Source: Brevibacterium sp. UCMA 11754
Lineage (GTDB): Bacteria; Actinomycetota; Actinomycetes; Actinomycetales; Brevibacteriaceae
Assembly (NCBI RefSeq): GCF_021532275.1
Contig: NZ_JACBOT010000029.1
Location: 186,001 to 250,000, forward strand
Length of the DNA stretch: 64,000 nt
Reading direction: 5' to 3'
Made by a program: the position numbers and the translations under genes. The notes beneath the pieces are model-generated. The model was not told where the DNA came from, ran no database searches, and was given only the letters and a program-made list of their open reading frames with translations. The stretch's first letter is position 1. Each line of letters begins with the position of its first letter. Positions 35,810 to 45,069 of this stretch are shown piece after piece.

Positions 35810-37366
35810 TCACCACCACCGCTGGCCACTTGCCCGATCTAGTCTGTAGTCGGGCCATGGAAGTTCGATAGGTGGAACGAAGTCTGCTGGCAATAGCGCC
35901 GGCATCGGATCAACGACAGCACGCGACTCGAACTCGCTTGTCGCCTCGGCGAGGACGTCGGGCTTGGTGAGCAGGTCGAGGAAGGTTCCCGAAACTGTCT
36001 TTCCAGCGGTGAGGATCGTCGGGGCGATCGTCTCGCGCATTCCACCCAGCGCATTCATCACCCACGCGGGATACGGGCCGGCACCGGGCGCCGGGGCCAG
36101 GGCTGGCCGCGAGACGTAGAACCGCACGAGGGGTGCATAGTGGCTCATCTCCACGTAGTCGTCGCTCGTCCAGTTTCGCTGCCATGCCGGCATCTGCTCG
36201 CGCAGCAGCCGCTCGGCTTCCTGCGGTTCGATGAGGTGCTCTGTTTCTGCGAGGAACGGCGTCTCCGTGACCTTGATTCCAAGTTCCCGCTGCACCTCTT
36301 GGGCGAGCGCCACCGCTTCGGAATCGTAGGTCGGTGGCCCCACCTCGGCGAGGTTGTCGTAGAGCGCCTGCGCGAGAACGTGGTTTGTCCGTCCTGGTCG
36401 ACTTCTGGCCACCCAGCGGTCTTCAACGTCACAGTGGCCCATCATCGCTGCTGCCTGTGCATTGCGATCCAGGATAGCCAGGATGTGCTCAGCCATCTCA
36501 AGGTCTGGTGTGCGCCAGGAGAACTGAATTCGCGCGACTCTCTGGGGCAGATTGTCTGCAGTTGCTTGACCGTCGGTGAGGATCGCGTCGGAGAAGCTCC
36601 AGCCGCCGGCCGCTGGCAGCATTGCGTCAAGCATCGACCGCGAAGAGGTCAGCATCTGCATCAGCGACAGATTCGCACCCGGTGCACGAGCCGCTGAATG
36701 CGATGCAGGGATGGGCGAATGTGGGTCAGAACTAGAGCGCTGCCAGGTTTCTGGAGCATCGCAGACGAACGAATAGACCTTGCTGTAGTAGGCCCCGCAC
36801 TGGGTGTCCCAGCGAGCGGTATTGCACAGTGGCAGCATGTAGAAGGGATGGAAAGACACGATCGCGTCTGCATCGTCGTAATACCCGCGCAGTCCGTGGA
36901 CGACCTTCGATCCATGCATCTTCTCCGCCGGTTCTCCTGTGTAGAGAAGTGTCCCGGTGATTCTGTGGGTTGTCATCGCGTGTTTGGTCGCAAGGAGCCC
37001 GGCCAACGTGGAGATACCCAGCGCCGAATGCGGATCCGTGTGCCCGGGCGCAAAGCGCGATAGCCCCTCGCGCGGCTCCTCCCGAGTGGTTGCAGCCTGC
37101 GAGTTGCCGGGGACTGCGTCGTATTCGGCGTAAGTGAGCAGCGTAGGTCCTGAACCGTTGGACCAGCGCGCACTGAAGGCCGTGGGCATGCCGCCGGAAC
37201 CGTCTTCGACCTCGAAGCCTTCCTCCCGCAGCCGTTGCACGTACCAGGCTTGGGAGTCGTACTCCCGCCAGGCCGGTTCCGCCAGTTCCCAGATGTGAGT
37301 ATGCCAGTCGAGAAGATCGCCGAGGTGGTTGTCGATCCATTCCTTGGCCGTTGCCTTCGCGTTCAT
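35810..37366 (-). CDS. M20-family amidohydrolase/peptidase
   Basis: The 518-aa protein has the M20 metal-site stretches LTYAEYDAVPG (about 76-86), APGHTDPHSALG (about 106-117) and the catalytic Glu in LLYTGEPAEK. It is longer than the 11265-12458 enzyme by about 120 residues, mostly in the dimerisation domain and C-terminus. It likely cleaves an N-acyl or peptide-like amide. It overlaps the upstream amidohydrolase by 4 bp (ATGA), forming an MFS-amidohydrolase-M20 operon. Confidence 0.83.
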   Translation of the reverse strand: MNAKATAKEWIDNHLGDLLDWHTHIWELAEPAWREYDSQAWYVQRLREEGFEVEDGSGGMPTAFSARWSNGSGPTLLTYAEYDAVPGNSQAATTREEPREGLSRFAPGHTDPHSALGISTLAGLLATKHAMTTHRITGTLLYTGEPAEKMHGSKVVHGLRGYYDDADAIVSFHPFYMLPLCNTARWDTQCGAYYSKVYSFVCDAPETWQRSSSDPHSPIPASHSAARAPGANLSLMQMLTSSRSMLDAMLPAAGGWSFSDAILTDGQATADNLPQRVARIQFSWRTPDLEMAEHILAILDRNAQAAAMMGHCDVEDRWVARSRPGRTNHVLAQALYDNLAEVGPPTYDSEAVALAQEVQRELGIKVTETPFLAETEHLIEPQEAERLLREQMPAWQRNWTSDDYVEMSHYAPLVRFYVSRPALAPAPGAGPYPAWVMNALGGMRETIAPTILTAGKTVSGTFLDLLTKPDVLAEATSEFESRAVVDPMPALLPADFVPPIELPWPDYRLDRASGQRWW

Positions 37367-39066
37367 GCACTAGCACCTTCCTGCGCTGATCCCGAAATAT
37401 CACTCGCACTCAGCCTGCGCACCCCGTCGACCCAGGTCTCGAGCACAGGAATGGCAGCGATCTCTCCACCCGGCACGGTCAGAGGGTCAGTTCCGAGGAC
37501 AGTGAAGTCCGCTCGCTTACCGACGCTCAGGGATCCGAATTCGTTCTCTCGGCCCAGGGTGATCGCTCCTTCGAGAGTGTGTGCCCGCAGTGCCTCCTCA
37601 GCGGAAATCCGCAGTGCGTCTGGTCCCAGCTTGTGCCCGCGTCTGGTCACCCGGGTCACTGCGGTCTGGATCGCTTCAAGCGGGCGGGGCTCGGCGACCG
37701 GAGCGTCCGAGGACAGAGTGATGGGCACGCCGGCGTCACGAAACTCGCCGAGCGGATTGAATCGTTCCCCGGGAGTGCCGATGGCCTGCTCGACTCCTTC
37801 GCCCCAGTTGTAATAGTGCTGAGTCTGGTTGACCGGTCTGATTCCCAACTCGGCCATGCGTTTCACTTCGACAGGATCAGGGAGTCCGCAGTGTTCGATC
37901 CGGTGGCGCGCATCGGAATCGGGGCGCACTTGCAGTGCGGCTTCGATGGCGTCGACGACCATTTTGATGGCTATCGGCGACTGCGCGTGGGTTGCAGTCT
38001 GCAGGCCGGCGGCATGTGCTCGATGCACAAGCCCGGTGTACTCCTCCGGCGAGTGATAGAGCTGCCCGGTCCGGCACGGGTCACCGACATACCCGTCCGG
38101 GAAGTAAGCGGTCCACCCCCCTAAGGTGCCATCAGCGTAGAGCTTGATTCCAGCAGCGGAGAGGAAGGCATTGCCGAAGGGACCTGTGAGGCCGAGATCG
38201 AGAACGGCGTCGAGCAGGTGGGAGAGGAAGTACATCGATACCCGCATCTGAAGCCCGCCCCGTTCGGCCATGGCAAGGTAGGCGGCGAACTCGCGTTTCG
38301 AGACCTGCGCATCCCCGATCGCGGTCACGCCGCCTGTGAGGAACTCGCGTTGAACGATGTCGAGTTGGTTCTGGTGTTCGGCTGCTTCGTCGCCGAGGTG
38401 GAAGTTCGGCCCGTGGCGTCCGATCTTGACCCCGCCCAGCCCGGTGAGGACATTGCATGCCGCGTCTGAGAGCTCTCCTGTCAGGTCTCCGTCAGAGTTG
38501 CGGAAGAATTCGCCGCCCTCAGGGTTGGGAGTGTCACGGGTGATGCCGAATTTCTCGAAGGTGAACGTGTTGACGACTCCCCCGTGGCCAGAAGCGTTCA
38601 TGATGTACACCTCACGGTCGCGGGCGACTTCGTCGAGTTCGTGTCGGGTCGGGTGCCGACGTTCGATGAGATTGCGTTGTTCGTAGCCGTATCCACGGAT
38701 GGGCACATCGGCGGGAAGTTTCGCTGATTCCCGTCGCAGAACCTCGACGATCTCGGGGATCGACATTGCCGCATTCGGGGAGACATCAATCCAGGTGTGC
38801 AGCTGACCGTACATGAGCGGATGGGCATGTGGGTCAACGAACCCCGGAACGATTGTGGAGTCGGGAAAATCGACACGGACAGGATCAAGGCTACGATTGA
38901 CGGCGGCCTCCTCGGCGTCGGTCGCCGTTCCCACTTCGAGAATCTTCCCTCCGGCGATGAGCATCGCAGAGGCATCGCGAGCGGTGTCGTCGACCGTGTG
39001 AATCACGTTCGCAGTGATCAGTGTGGCTGCGGAATCGCGGTCGTCAAAGGTGGCCAATTGTCGCAC
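37363..39066 (-). CDS. amidohydrolase family 3 (YtcJ-like) enzyme
   Basis: The 567-aa protein has the metal HxH in VPGFVDPHAHPLMYG, the segment GIKLYADGTLGG with a barrel Lys, His in TATHAQSPIA and IEHCGL, and an Asp in TLSSDAP. It is the same family as the enzyme at 28377-30050 but clearly divergent. The start is GTG at 39066 with AAGGAGAC. It is transcribed between an MFS carrier and an M20 amidohydrolase, consistent with stepwise hydrolysis of an imported amide. Confidence 0.86.
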   Translation of the reverse strand: MRQLATFDDRDSAATLITANVIHTVDDTARDASAMLIAGGKILEVGTATDAEEAAVNRSLDPVRVDFPDSTIVPGFVDPHAHPLMYGQLHTWIDVSPNAAMSIPEIVEVLRRESAKLPADVPIRGYGYEQRNLIERRHPTRHELDEVARDREVYIMNASGHGGVVNTFTFEKFGITRDTPNPEGGEFFRNSDGDLTGELSDAACNVLTGLGGVKIGRHGPNFHLGDEAAEHQNQLDIVQREFLTGGVTAIGDAQVSKREFAAYLAMAERGGLQMRVSMYFLSHLLDAVLDLGLTGPFGNAFLSAAGIKLYADGTLGGWTAYFPDGYVGDPCRTGQLYHSPEEYTGLVHRAHAAGLQTATHAQSPIAIKMVVDAIEAALQVRPDSDARHRIEHCGLPDPVEVKRMAELGIRPVNQTQHYYNWGEGVEQAIGTPGERFNPLGEFRDAGVPITLSSDAPVAEPRPLEAIQTAVTRVTRRGHKLGPDALRISAEEALRAHTLEGAITLGRENEFGSLSVGKRADFTVLGTDPLTVPGGEIAAIPVLETWVDGVRRLSASDISGSAQEGASA

Positions 39067-39098
39067 GGGCGTCTCCTTGGATAGTGGTGTCGAGTGGG

Positions 39099-40400
39099 TC
39101 AGGTGTTGGGAGTTTCAGGTTCGTCGCTGTGTTGCGGTGCCAGTGCGGTGGCAACCCAGGCAACCGTGGAGAGGAAACCAAAGAGACCGATGACGGACCA
39201 GATGGAACCGGTCGCTGCCATGAGGGAGGTCGCAACAATCGGTGAGAGCCCGCCCCACACCGCCGCGCCGACGCCGTAGGCCAAGGACATGGAAGTGTAA
39301 CGAGCCTGGGGGCGATACATCTGTGTGAGAAGGGCGGACAGTGGCGCCCAAGTCGCGCTCATCGTCACTCGTATCGCACAGACGAAGATGTAGATCAGTG
39401 TCACTGTGTGATTCTCGATGGCGAGGATGAGCGGGATGGAACAGAGGAAGGACAGACCGACGCCGAGGTACATGAGGCGTTTTCCTCCCCACTTGTCACC
39501 GAGCAATGCCAGCGGAAGCGTCACGAGAGCTTCGAGGAAGGACGCGAGCGTCATTGCCCCGAGGATGATGGAAGCGGCGAGCCCGATCTCTTCACTGGTG
39601 GCATAGCTCTGAACGTAGGAAGTGGCGAGGTAGTAGCCGCCCGAAGCGATGGCGACCATGCCAAATCCCAGAAGCACGGGGTACCAGTTGAAGCGCAGAG
39701 TGTGGATGATCGGTGTCGTCTCGCTGGCGCCGCTTTGCTTGAAGACGGGGGTCTCTTCGATACGCAGCCGAACCCAGATGCCAACCGCGATGAGGACGAT
39801 GCTGATGAGGAATGGCACACGCCATCCCCAGCTGAAGAGTACATCGTCACCCATGAGGGAGAGCACCCAGAAAGCGCCAGAGGAGAGAAGCGCGCCGAGG
39901 GGGTTGCCCAGTTGGGTGAAACCGCCGTAGAACGTCTTGAACTTCGGTGGAGCGCTCTCGACGGCCATCAGGCTCGCGCCGCCCCACTCGCCACCGACTG
40001 CCAATCCTTGGATGATGCGGAGGAAGATAAGGAGCACCGCTGCGGTCATGCCCCACGTGTCGTAGCCGGGCAGGCAGCCGACGAGGACGGTCGCCACACC
40101 CATCATCAGCAAGGTGATGGTCAATGCCGGCTTGCGGCCGAGCCGGTCGCCGATGTGCCCGAAGATGATGCCGCCCAGAGGTCGGACGAAGAACGCAACC
40201 GCGTAGGTGCCAAACGATGCGAGGGTGCCCAGAGTTCGGTCGACCTCCGGGAAGAAGATTTGAGGGAAGACGATTGCGGCGGCCGTGGCGTAGACATAGA
40301 AGTCGTACCACTCAATTGTCGTGCCGACGGCTGCGGCAAATCCGGATTTGAGCGCGCGACGATGCGTGCGCTCGGGGACGCTTGATGCGGGTGCGGTCAT
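39099..40400 (-). CDS. MFS transporter, MHS family
   Basis: The 433-aa protein has about 12 helices. TM1 reads VGTTIEWYDFYVYA and is followed by FVRPLGGIIFGHIGDRLGRKP and RIIQGLAVGGEWGGA, a metabolite:H+ symporter profile. The ATG at 40400 has AAAGGAGC. It heads the operon with the amidohydrolase and M20 genes and is divergent from the tandem-Lrp regulator, which probably controls it. Confidence 0.88.
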   Translation of the reverse strand: MTAPASSVPERTHRRALKSGFAAAVGTTIEWYDFYVYATAAAIVFPQIFFPEVDRTLGTLASFGTYAVAFFVRPLGGIIFGHIGDRLGRKPALTITLLMMGVATVLVGCLPGYDTWGMTAAVLLIFLRIIQGLAVGGEWGGASLMAVESAPPKFKTFYGGFTQLGNPLGALLSSGAFWVLSLMGDDVLFSWGWRVPFLISIVLIAVGIWVRLRIEETPVFKQSGASETTPIIHTLRFNWYPVLLGFGMVAIASGGYYLATSYVQSYATSEEIGLAASIILGAMTLASFLEALVTLPLALLGDKWGGKRLMYLGVGLSFLCSIPLILAIENHTVTLIYIFVCAIRVTMSATWAPLSALLTQMYRPQARYTSMSLAYGVGAAVWGGLSPIVATSLMAATGSIWSVIGLFGFLSTVAWVATALAPQHSDEPETPNT

Positions 40401-40608
40401 GGTGAGCTCCTTTGCTCGGATCGCCACGATGACTTAGCTGTGCGGCGAGTGTTGTGGCCTTGCAGTGATGGTAGGTCTGTTCGGGCGCAGTGTCACCGAC
40501 AATAGTTCACCCGGGATGGGCCGGCAGCCGCTGATTTGCGACTTCTGGAGACAGAATGCGCGAGAATAGAGAACAAATACTCACAGCTACTGCACGATTG
40601 GAGCAACC

Positions 40609-41511
40609 ATGGGGCATACGGAGGATTCTCAACTCGATGCTGCGATCATCCGTGCGCTTCAGCGCGATGGACGCACGAGCGTGCTTGACCTAGCTCGTGC
40701 CCATGGAGTCTCGCGACATGTCATCTCCGAACGACTGCGTGTGCTCACAGAACGCGAAGGATTGCGAGTGGTCGCAGCGCTCGACCCCGGAGTTGCCGGC
40801 CATCATGTGCTGACGCATTCCATGGTCCGCGTCGATGGCCCCGTATCCCCTGTCGCCGAGGCGGTGGGCCGATTACCGAATGCTGTGTTCGTGTCCATAG
40901 CAAGCGGAGAGCGCCCGTTGGTATTCGAGTCTCGACACGGTTCGAGCCGGGAGCTTTTAGACACACTCGATGCGGTCAGAACGATCTCCGGCGTCCGTGA
41001 GATTCGAGTGACCACCTACGTCGAAGTCCTGCGCGGCTTCTTCGTTCCCCAAAGACGCGATGACATCGCGTTGGATGAACTCGACTTCGAACTCATCGCT
41101 GCGCTGCAAGCCGATGGCCGGACAAGCTATCGTACTCTCGCCGAGGTTGTTCACCGCTCACCGTCAGCTGTGCGGTCCAGGGTTCAACGGCTCATTTCTG
41201 CCGGCGTCATCCGTATCGCTGCGATCAAATCCGGTGGACTCTCTACCAGTCGCTTCGCAACGGGGCTGGGCATCACCCTTGCAGGCAACTTTGAATCAGT
41301 TCGCCAGTTCATCCTGGAATCAGACTCGATCGAGTTCGCCGCACGATCTCATGGCGCCCATGATTTCATTGCCACTGCGGTCGGGTCTTCCTCCACCGCG
41401 GTGCTTGCAACAGTCGAAGCTCTGCGCGCGCTCGACGATGTTGCCGCCGTCGAGACCTGGGCCCACTTCGACCTCATCAAGGAAGACTATGCCCGGGCGA
41501 TGAGGCAGTGA
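40609..41511 (+). CDS. Lrp/AsnC-type regulator with two Lrp repeats
   Basis: The 300-aa protein is about twice the usual Lrp length. Each half has an AsnC-type HTH: LDAAIIRALQRDGRTSVLDLARAHGVSRH (9-37) and LDFELIAALQADGRTSYRTLAEVVHRSPS (about 159-187). Each is followed by a RAM-like segment, the first rather diverged. A single chain could thus mimic a dimer. It is divergent from the MFS/amidohydrolase/M20 operon, its likely target. Confidence 0.85.
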   Translation: MGHTEDSQLDAAIIRALQRDGRTSVLDLARAHGVSRHVISERLRVLTEREGLRVVAALDPGVAGHHVLTHSMVRVDGPVSPVAEAVGRLPNAVFVSIASGERPLVFESRHGSSRELLDTLDAVRTISGVREIRVTTYVEVLRGFFVPQRRDDIALDELDFELIAALQADGRTSYRTLAEVVHRSPSAVRSRVQRLISAGVIRIAAIKSGGLSTSRFATGLGITLAGNFESVRQFILESDSIEFAARSHGAHDFIATAVGSSSTAVLATVEALRALDDVAAVETWAHFDLIKEDYARAMRQ

Positions 41512-41625
41512 ACGAAGAATCCTATACAAATCTCCAACCCAGGTCTCATCCAGCTGCCGGCATGTGCATCAATCAATGCATACCGAACAGCCAGTTGAAC
41601 GGGAATCTCCCTATAGTGTGGGTTC

Positions 41626-42048
41626 ATGAGTAAAACTCTGCGCGTAGTGGCGGCAATTTTCCACAGCGAGGGCCGTGTCTTGGCATGCCGCCGCAATCCT
41701 GAGAAGGCGGCCGGCGGTAAGTGGGAATTTCCAGGCGGCAAGGTCGAACCCGGAGAATCCCCCGAAGAGGCATTGCTTCGAGAGCTGGCAGAAGAACTCA
41801 ACGTCGGGGACGCCACGATCGGGAGTCTCGTTTCGCGAGCCACAACTACCACCGGCGAAGCCACTATTGATCTTGCTTGCTATTGGGCAGAAGCCGAGCC
41901 AGTCCCTCAGTCAAGCACGGACCATGACGAGCTTCGTTGGACCGCAATTAACGAACTCAGTGAACTTGATTGGACTGCACCCGACTTACCCGCAGTGCGT
42001 GAACTACAACAATCAACAATCCCCTCGGGAAAACAGGAAGAGTGCTAA
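41626..42048 (+). CDS. NUDIX hydrolase (NudG/MutT-like)
   Basis: The 140-aa protein has a complete NUDIX box, GGKVEPGESPEEALLRELAEEL starting near 37, with the G-x5-E-x7-REUxEE pattern (G38, E44, R52, E53, E56, E57). It resembles E. coli NudG and MutT, which remove modified or oxidised pyrimidine and guanine triphosphates. It overlaps the HNH nuclease gene by up to 7 bp, so the two are probably co-translated. Base composition is lower in GC than the surroundings, which suggests transfer. Confidence 0.88.
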   Translation: MSKTLRVVAAIFHSEGRVLACRRNPEKAAGGKWEFPGGKVEPGESPEEALLRELAEELNVGDATIGSLVSRATTTTGEATIDLACYWAEAEPVPQSSTDHDELRWTAINELSELDWTAPDLPAVRELQQSTIPSGKQEEC

Positions 42049-42980
42049 CTGTGGTCGAACCAGACGGTCTACGCGAAGCAGCAATCTCATGGCTACAAAT
42101 GAGGACGGACGATGGCCGCGATCCCCTCACTCGAGACGAGATCCAAGATTTCGAGTTTGGTGGTGAACAATTCAAACTGCAATCAACACAACAAGGAATT
42201 CGGAAGCCCGCGGGGTTCTCAGCGGCCCTTTCAATACAAACCGTATTCCGAAGGCCGGGCCAAGAACGCCCTTATGAGGACCTCATCGGAGACGACGGTC
42301 TATTGAGATACATGTGGCGCGGCAACGATCCGACGTTTCCTGAAAACGTTGGCCTTCGTAACGCAATGGAACAAAAGCTCCCCCTCATCTGGTTCTGGGG
42401 TATTGCAATGCAACCGGCTCGATTTCAGGTGATCGCACCTGTGTATGTTGTCGGAGAAGAGCCACACGAGCAACGATTTCTTCTCACGGCAACCGAACCG
42501 GCCGCCGACATCTCTGAGATAGATTTTTCGGCTCACGAGTATGTGGCAAAAAGGTACCTCACGCGAATGGCTAAAGTCAGGGTCCACCAACCTGTTTTTA
42601 GAGCAACGGTTCTTACTGCATACGAAAATCACTGTGCAGTCTGCAATCTGGCCCACCCGTCGTTACTCGACGCTGCTCATATAGTCGCAGATAGAGAGGA
42701 AAAGGGAATCGCCTCAGTTGTGAATGGACTAGCTATGTGCAAGATCCACCATGCGGCTTTTGACAGGTACTTCCTTGGGGTCCGGCCAGACTATACCGTT
42801 GAAATACGCCATGATCTTCTCGAAGAGGTCGACGGACCAATGCTCCGTCACGGCCTACAAGAACTTCACGGCCAAAAGCTAATGACGGTTCCAAAAGTTC
42901 GTCAAGATCGCCCGCAGGCTGATCTACTCAAATTCAAATACGATGCGTTTCGTTCTGCCACGAATCTCGACGTGCTCTGA
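42042..42980 (+). CDS. HNH endonuclease with degenerate SRA-like N-terminal domain (type IV restriction candidate)
   Basis: The 312-aa protein ends in an HNH ββα-metal domain with C198-x2-C201, H213 (AAHI), N228, C233 and H236/H237. Its N-terminal half (about 40-120) has the spacing of an SRA-type base-flipping domain: QGIRKPAGFSAALSI, then YEDL, DDGLLRY and NVGLRNA. That part is weak and judged by eye only. COG3440-type and ScoMcrA-type proteins of this build restrict DNA with modified cytosine. The start is GTG 42042, overlapping the NUDIX stop, or GTG 42051. Confidence 0.78.
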   Translation: MLTVVEPDGLREAAISWLQMRTDDGRDPLTRDEIQDFEFGGEQFKLQSTQQGIRKPAGFSAALSIQTVFRRPGQERPYEDLIGDDGLLRYMWRGNDPTFPENVGLRNAMEQKLPLIWFWGIAMQPARFQVIAPVYVVGEEPHEQRFLLTATEPAADISEIDFSAHEYVAKRYLTRMAKVRVHQPVFRATVLTAYENHCAVCNLAHPSLLDAAHIVADREEKGIASVVNGLAMCKIHHAAFDRYFLGVRPDYTVEIRHDLLEEVDGPMLRHGLQELHGQKLMTVPKVRQDRPQADLLKFKYDAFRSATNLDVL

Positions 42981-43028
42981 CTTCTCCGCTGCATGCGAAC
43001 GCCGCGGGGATGCTTTAACAACGGCTAC

Positions 43029-44189
43029 CTATTTGCCGGTCTGCATTCCTTGCAGAACCGCATCAGTATCCCCACCCAGCTGCGGAGCCGGAACAGCATC
43101 AGCCACAGGCGACCCACCGAACGACAAGGGCACCCGAGGCGCCAGCACGCGGCCCACACCTGGCTGATCGATCTCCCCAAACAGCGGATTCTCCAACGAG
43201 CACCACGGATCGTTTTTGACGAGTTCTTCAAAGGTCTGGAACTCCCCATGAAGGACACCTGCTCCACTCAATGCAGAAGCAGCCTCGGCGACGGTGTGGG
43301 CTTCGAACCATGGCCGCAGCACTGCATCGATGGCCTCGCGAGCTTCGAACCGACCGCCTTCGGTCGTGAGATCAACGTCGAGCATGGGCCCGATCATCTC
43401 AAGCTTCTCGGACAGCCCAGTCGCCTTGCCCAGTCCGCGCCAGTGCTTGTTCGAGATGACGGCAACCATGATCTCGCGTTCATCCGAGGTCTTGAACGAC
43501 TGCCCGTAGGCGCCATAAAGGCCATTGCCCAGCGGTCCACGAGTCTTACCGGTCGACTGCACCTCGGCGATGTAGCCGAGGTTGCCGACGGTTGCGAGCA
43601 TCGCATCGGACAGGGCGAGGTTGATCTCCTGCCCCTTGCCCGAGGTCCGGCGATCGAGCTCAGCGGCAGTAATGCCATTGGCAATGTACAGGCCGGCGAT
43701 GACGTCCCACGCCGGGATGGCATTGTTGACGGGACTCTTGTCATCGCCGGTGATGATCGGGAACCCGCTGGCCGCATTGATCGTGTAGTCCACGGCCGGC
43801 TTCCCATCATGGGACCCGTTGAGCCGCAGCATGACCAGATCTTCACGGTGCTGGACGAGGTTCTCGTAGCTCAGCCATCCGCGAGCGGGCAGGTTCGTCA
43901 CCAGGGTGCCCGCCTCAGCGATGAGGTCGGTGGCGATCTTCTGTCCCTCTTCGGACTTGAGATCGAGGGTGACCGAGCGCTTGCCCTTATTCAGGCTCGC
44001 CCAGTAGATGCTCGTGCCGTCATCGCTGATCGGCCAGCGGTTGGCGTCGATGTTGCCGCCGATCGGGTCGATGCGGATGACGTCGGCACCCAACTGTGCC
44101 AGAGTCATCGCACCCAAAGGTGCTGCGATGAAGGCAGAGATCTCGACGACTTTCAATCCGGTCAGTGGTGCCGGTCGTGTCTCAGACAT
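43029..44189 (-). CDS. mct: family III CoA transferase, mesaconyl-CoA C1:C4 transferase (Mct)-like
   Basis: The 386-aa CaiB/BaiF-type protein has the catalytic Asp in AIPAWDVIAG. Its start (VVEISAFIAAPLGAMTLAQL, then RIDPIGGNIDANRWP) and middle (FPARGWLSYE-type stretch) resemble the intramolecular mesaconyl-C1-CoA to mesaconyl-C4-CoA transferase of the 3-hydroxypropionate bicycle more than ordinary intermolecular transferases. It is the last gene of the GntR-linked operon, 9 bp after the hydratase. ATG with GAGGAGCTC. If correct, it moves CoA between the two carboxyls of one molecule. Confidence 0.78.
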   Translation of the reverse strand: MSETRPAPLTGLKVVEISAFIAAPLGAMTLAQLGADVIRIDPIGGNIDANRWPISDDGTSIYWASLNKGKRSVTLDLKSEEGQKIATDLIAEAGTLVTNLPARGWLSYENLVQHREDLVMLRLNGSHDGKPAVDYTINAASGFPIITGDDKSPVNNAIPAWDVIAGLYIANGITAAELDRRTSGKGQEINLALSDAMLATVGNLGYIAEVQSTGKTRGPLGNGLYGAYGQSFKTSDEREIMVAVISNKHWRGLGKATGLSEKLEMIGPMLDVDLTTEGGRFEAREAIDAVLRPWFEAHTVAEAASALSGAGVLHGEFQTFEELVKNDPWCSLENPLFGEIDQPGVGRVLAPRVPLSFGGSPVADAVPAPQLGGDTDAVLQGMQTGK

Positions 44190-44198
44190 GGGAGCTCC

Positions 44199-45068
44199 TC
44201 AGCTTTCCGTGGTCGTCACAGTTGCCGCGATCGCGGTCTGACCATCAGGTCCGATGGCTTCGAGTTCATGAGTGTTTGCTCCGGTGCTGCGACCGACGAG
44301 GTGGATCTGCTCGTTGGCGAACAGGGGTGACTTCGCGCGGAAGTCGTACGTCGCGACGCTCGCCTCTGGATGGTTCTTCATGAATGCGTCGAGCAGAAGC
44401 GTGGCCGTCAGCGGGCCGTGGGTGACGAGTCCCGGATACCCTTCGACGCCCGTCACATACGGGTGGTCGTAGTGGATGCGGTGGGAGTTGAACGTCAGAG
44501 CTGAGTAGCGGAAGAGCGTGACCTCGTTGGGACGCACCGAGCGCACCCAGTCCCAACCTTCGGGTGCCGGGGAATCCGCACGCGCTGGTGCTGCGGAGGA
44601 TCCTTCAGGCGCCGAGGTGGCTTCCCGGTAGACGATCGTGTGCCGATCCGTCGTCGCGAGGTTTCCATCGGCGGAGACCTCGTGGCGCAGCACAACGAAG
44701 CAGAGGGATCCGCTGCCGCCGGTCTTCTCCGTAATCGATTCGATAGTTGTCGTCCGCGACAACTTCTGCCCGGCGAGAATCGGTAAATGGAACTGCAGCT
44801 TGCTGCCGGCCCACATGCGCCGAGGCAGTCCGACCGGTGGCATGAATCCGCCGAGCTTCACGTGACCATCGTTGCCCAGTTCGCTCATCGGCACATCGTC
44901 TTCCGCGAAGTGCAGCCAATGTCCCACCGGGAACAGTTTCTGTGGGCCCGAACCTCCGGAAACATCCTGTTCAAGCAGCGTGGCCAGTCGGGCCGCGCTG
45001 ATCGGAGAGGCAATGTCTTCCTCGGTGCTGCTTCGTCCGACCCAGTCCTGCAGATTGATCTCAGTCAT
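44199..45068 (-). CDS. meh: FAS1-like/MaoC-type hydratase, mesaconyl-C4-CoA hydratase-like
   Basis: The 289-aa protein has two hot-dog halves. The C-terminal half has RIHYDHPYVTGVEGYPGLVTHGPL, the hydratase motif of the HTD2/mesaconyl-C4-CoA hydratase and itaconyl-CoA hydratase group. It would hydrate mesaconyl-C4-CoA to citramalyl-CoA. It lies 1 bp after the acyl-CoA dehydrogenase and 9 bp before the Mct-like gene, a pairing that supports both calls. No citramalyl-CoA lyase is in this window. Confidence 0.75.
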   Translation of the reverse strand: MTEINLQDWVGRSSTEEDIASPISAARLATLLEQDVSGGSGPQKLFPVGHWLHFAEDDVPMSELGNDGHVKLGGFMPPVGLPRRMWAGSKLQFHLPILAGQKLSRTTTIESITEKTGGSGSLCFVVLRHEVSADGNLATTDRHTIVYREATSAPEGSSAAPARADSPAPEGWDWVRSVRPNEVTLFRYSALTFNSHRIHYDHPYVTGVEGYPGLVTHGPLTATLLLDAFMKNHPEASVATYDFRAKSPLFANEQIHLVGRSTGANTHELEAIGPDGQTAIAATVTTTES

Positions 45069-45069
45069 T

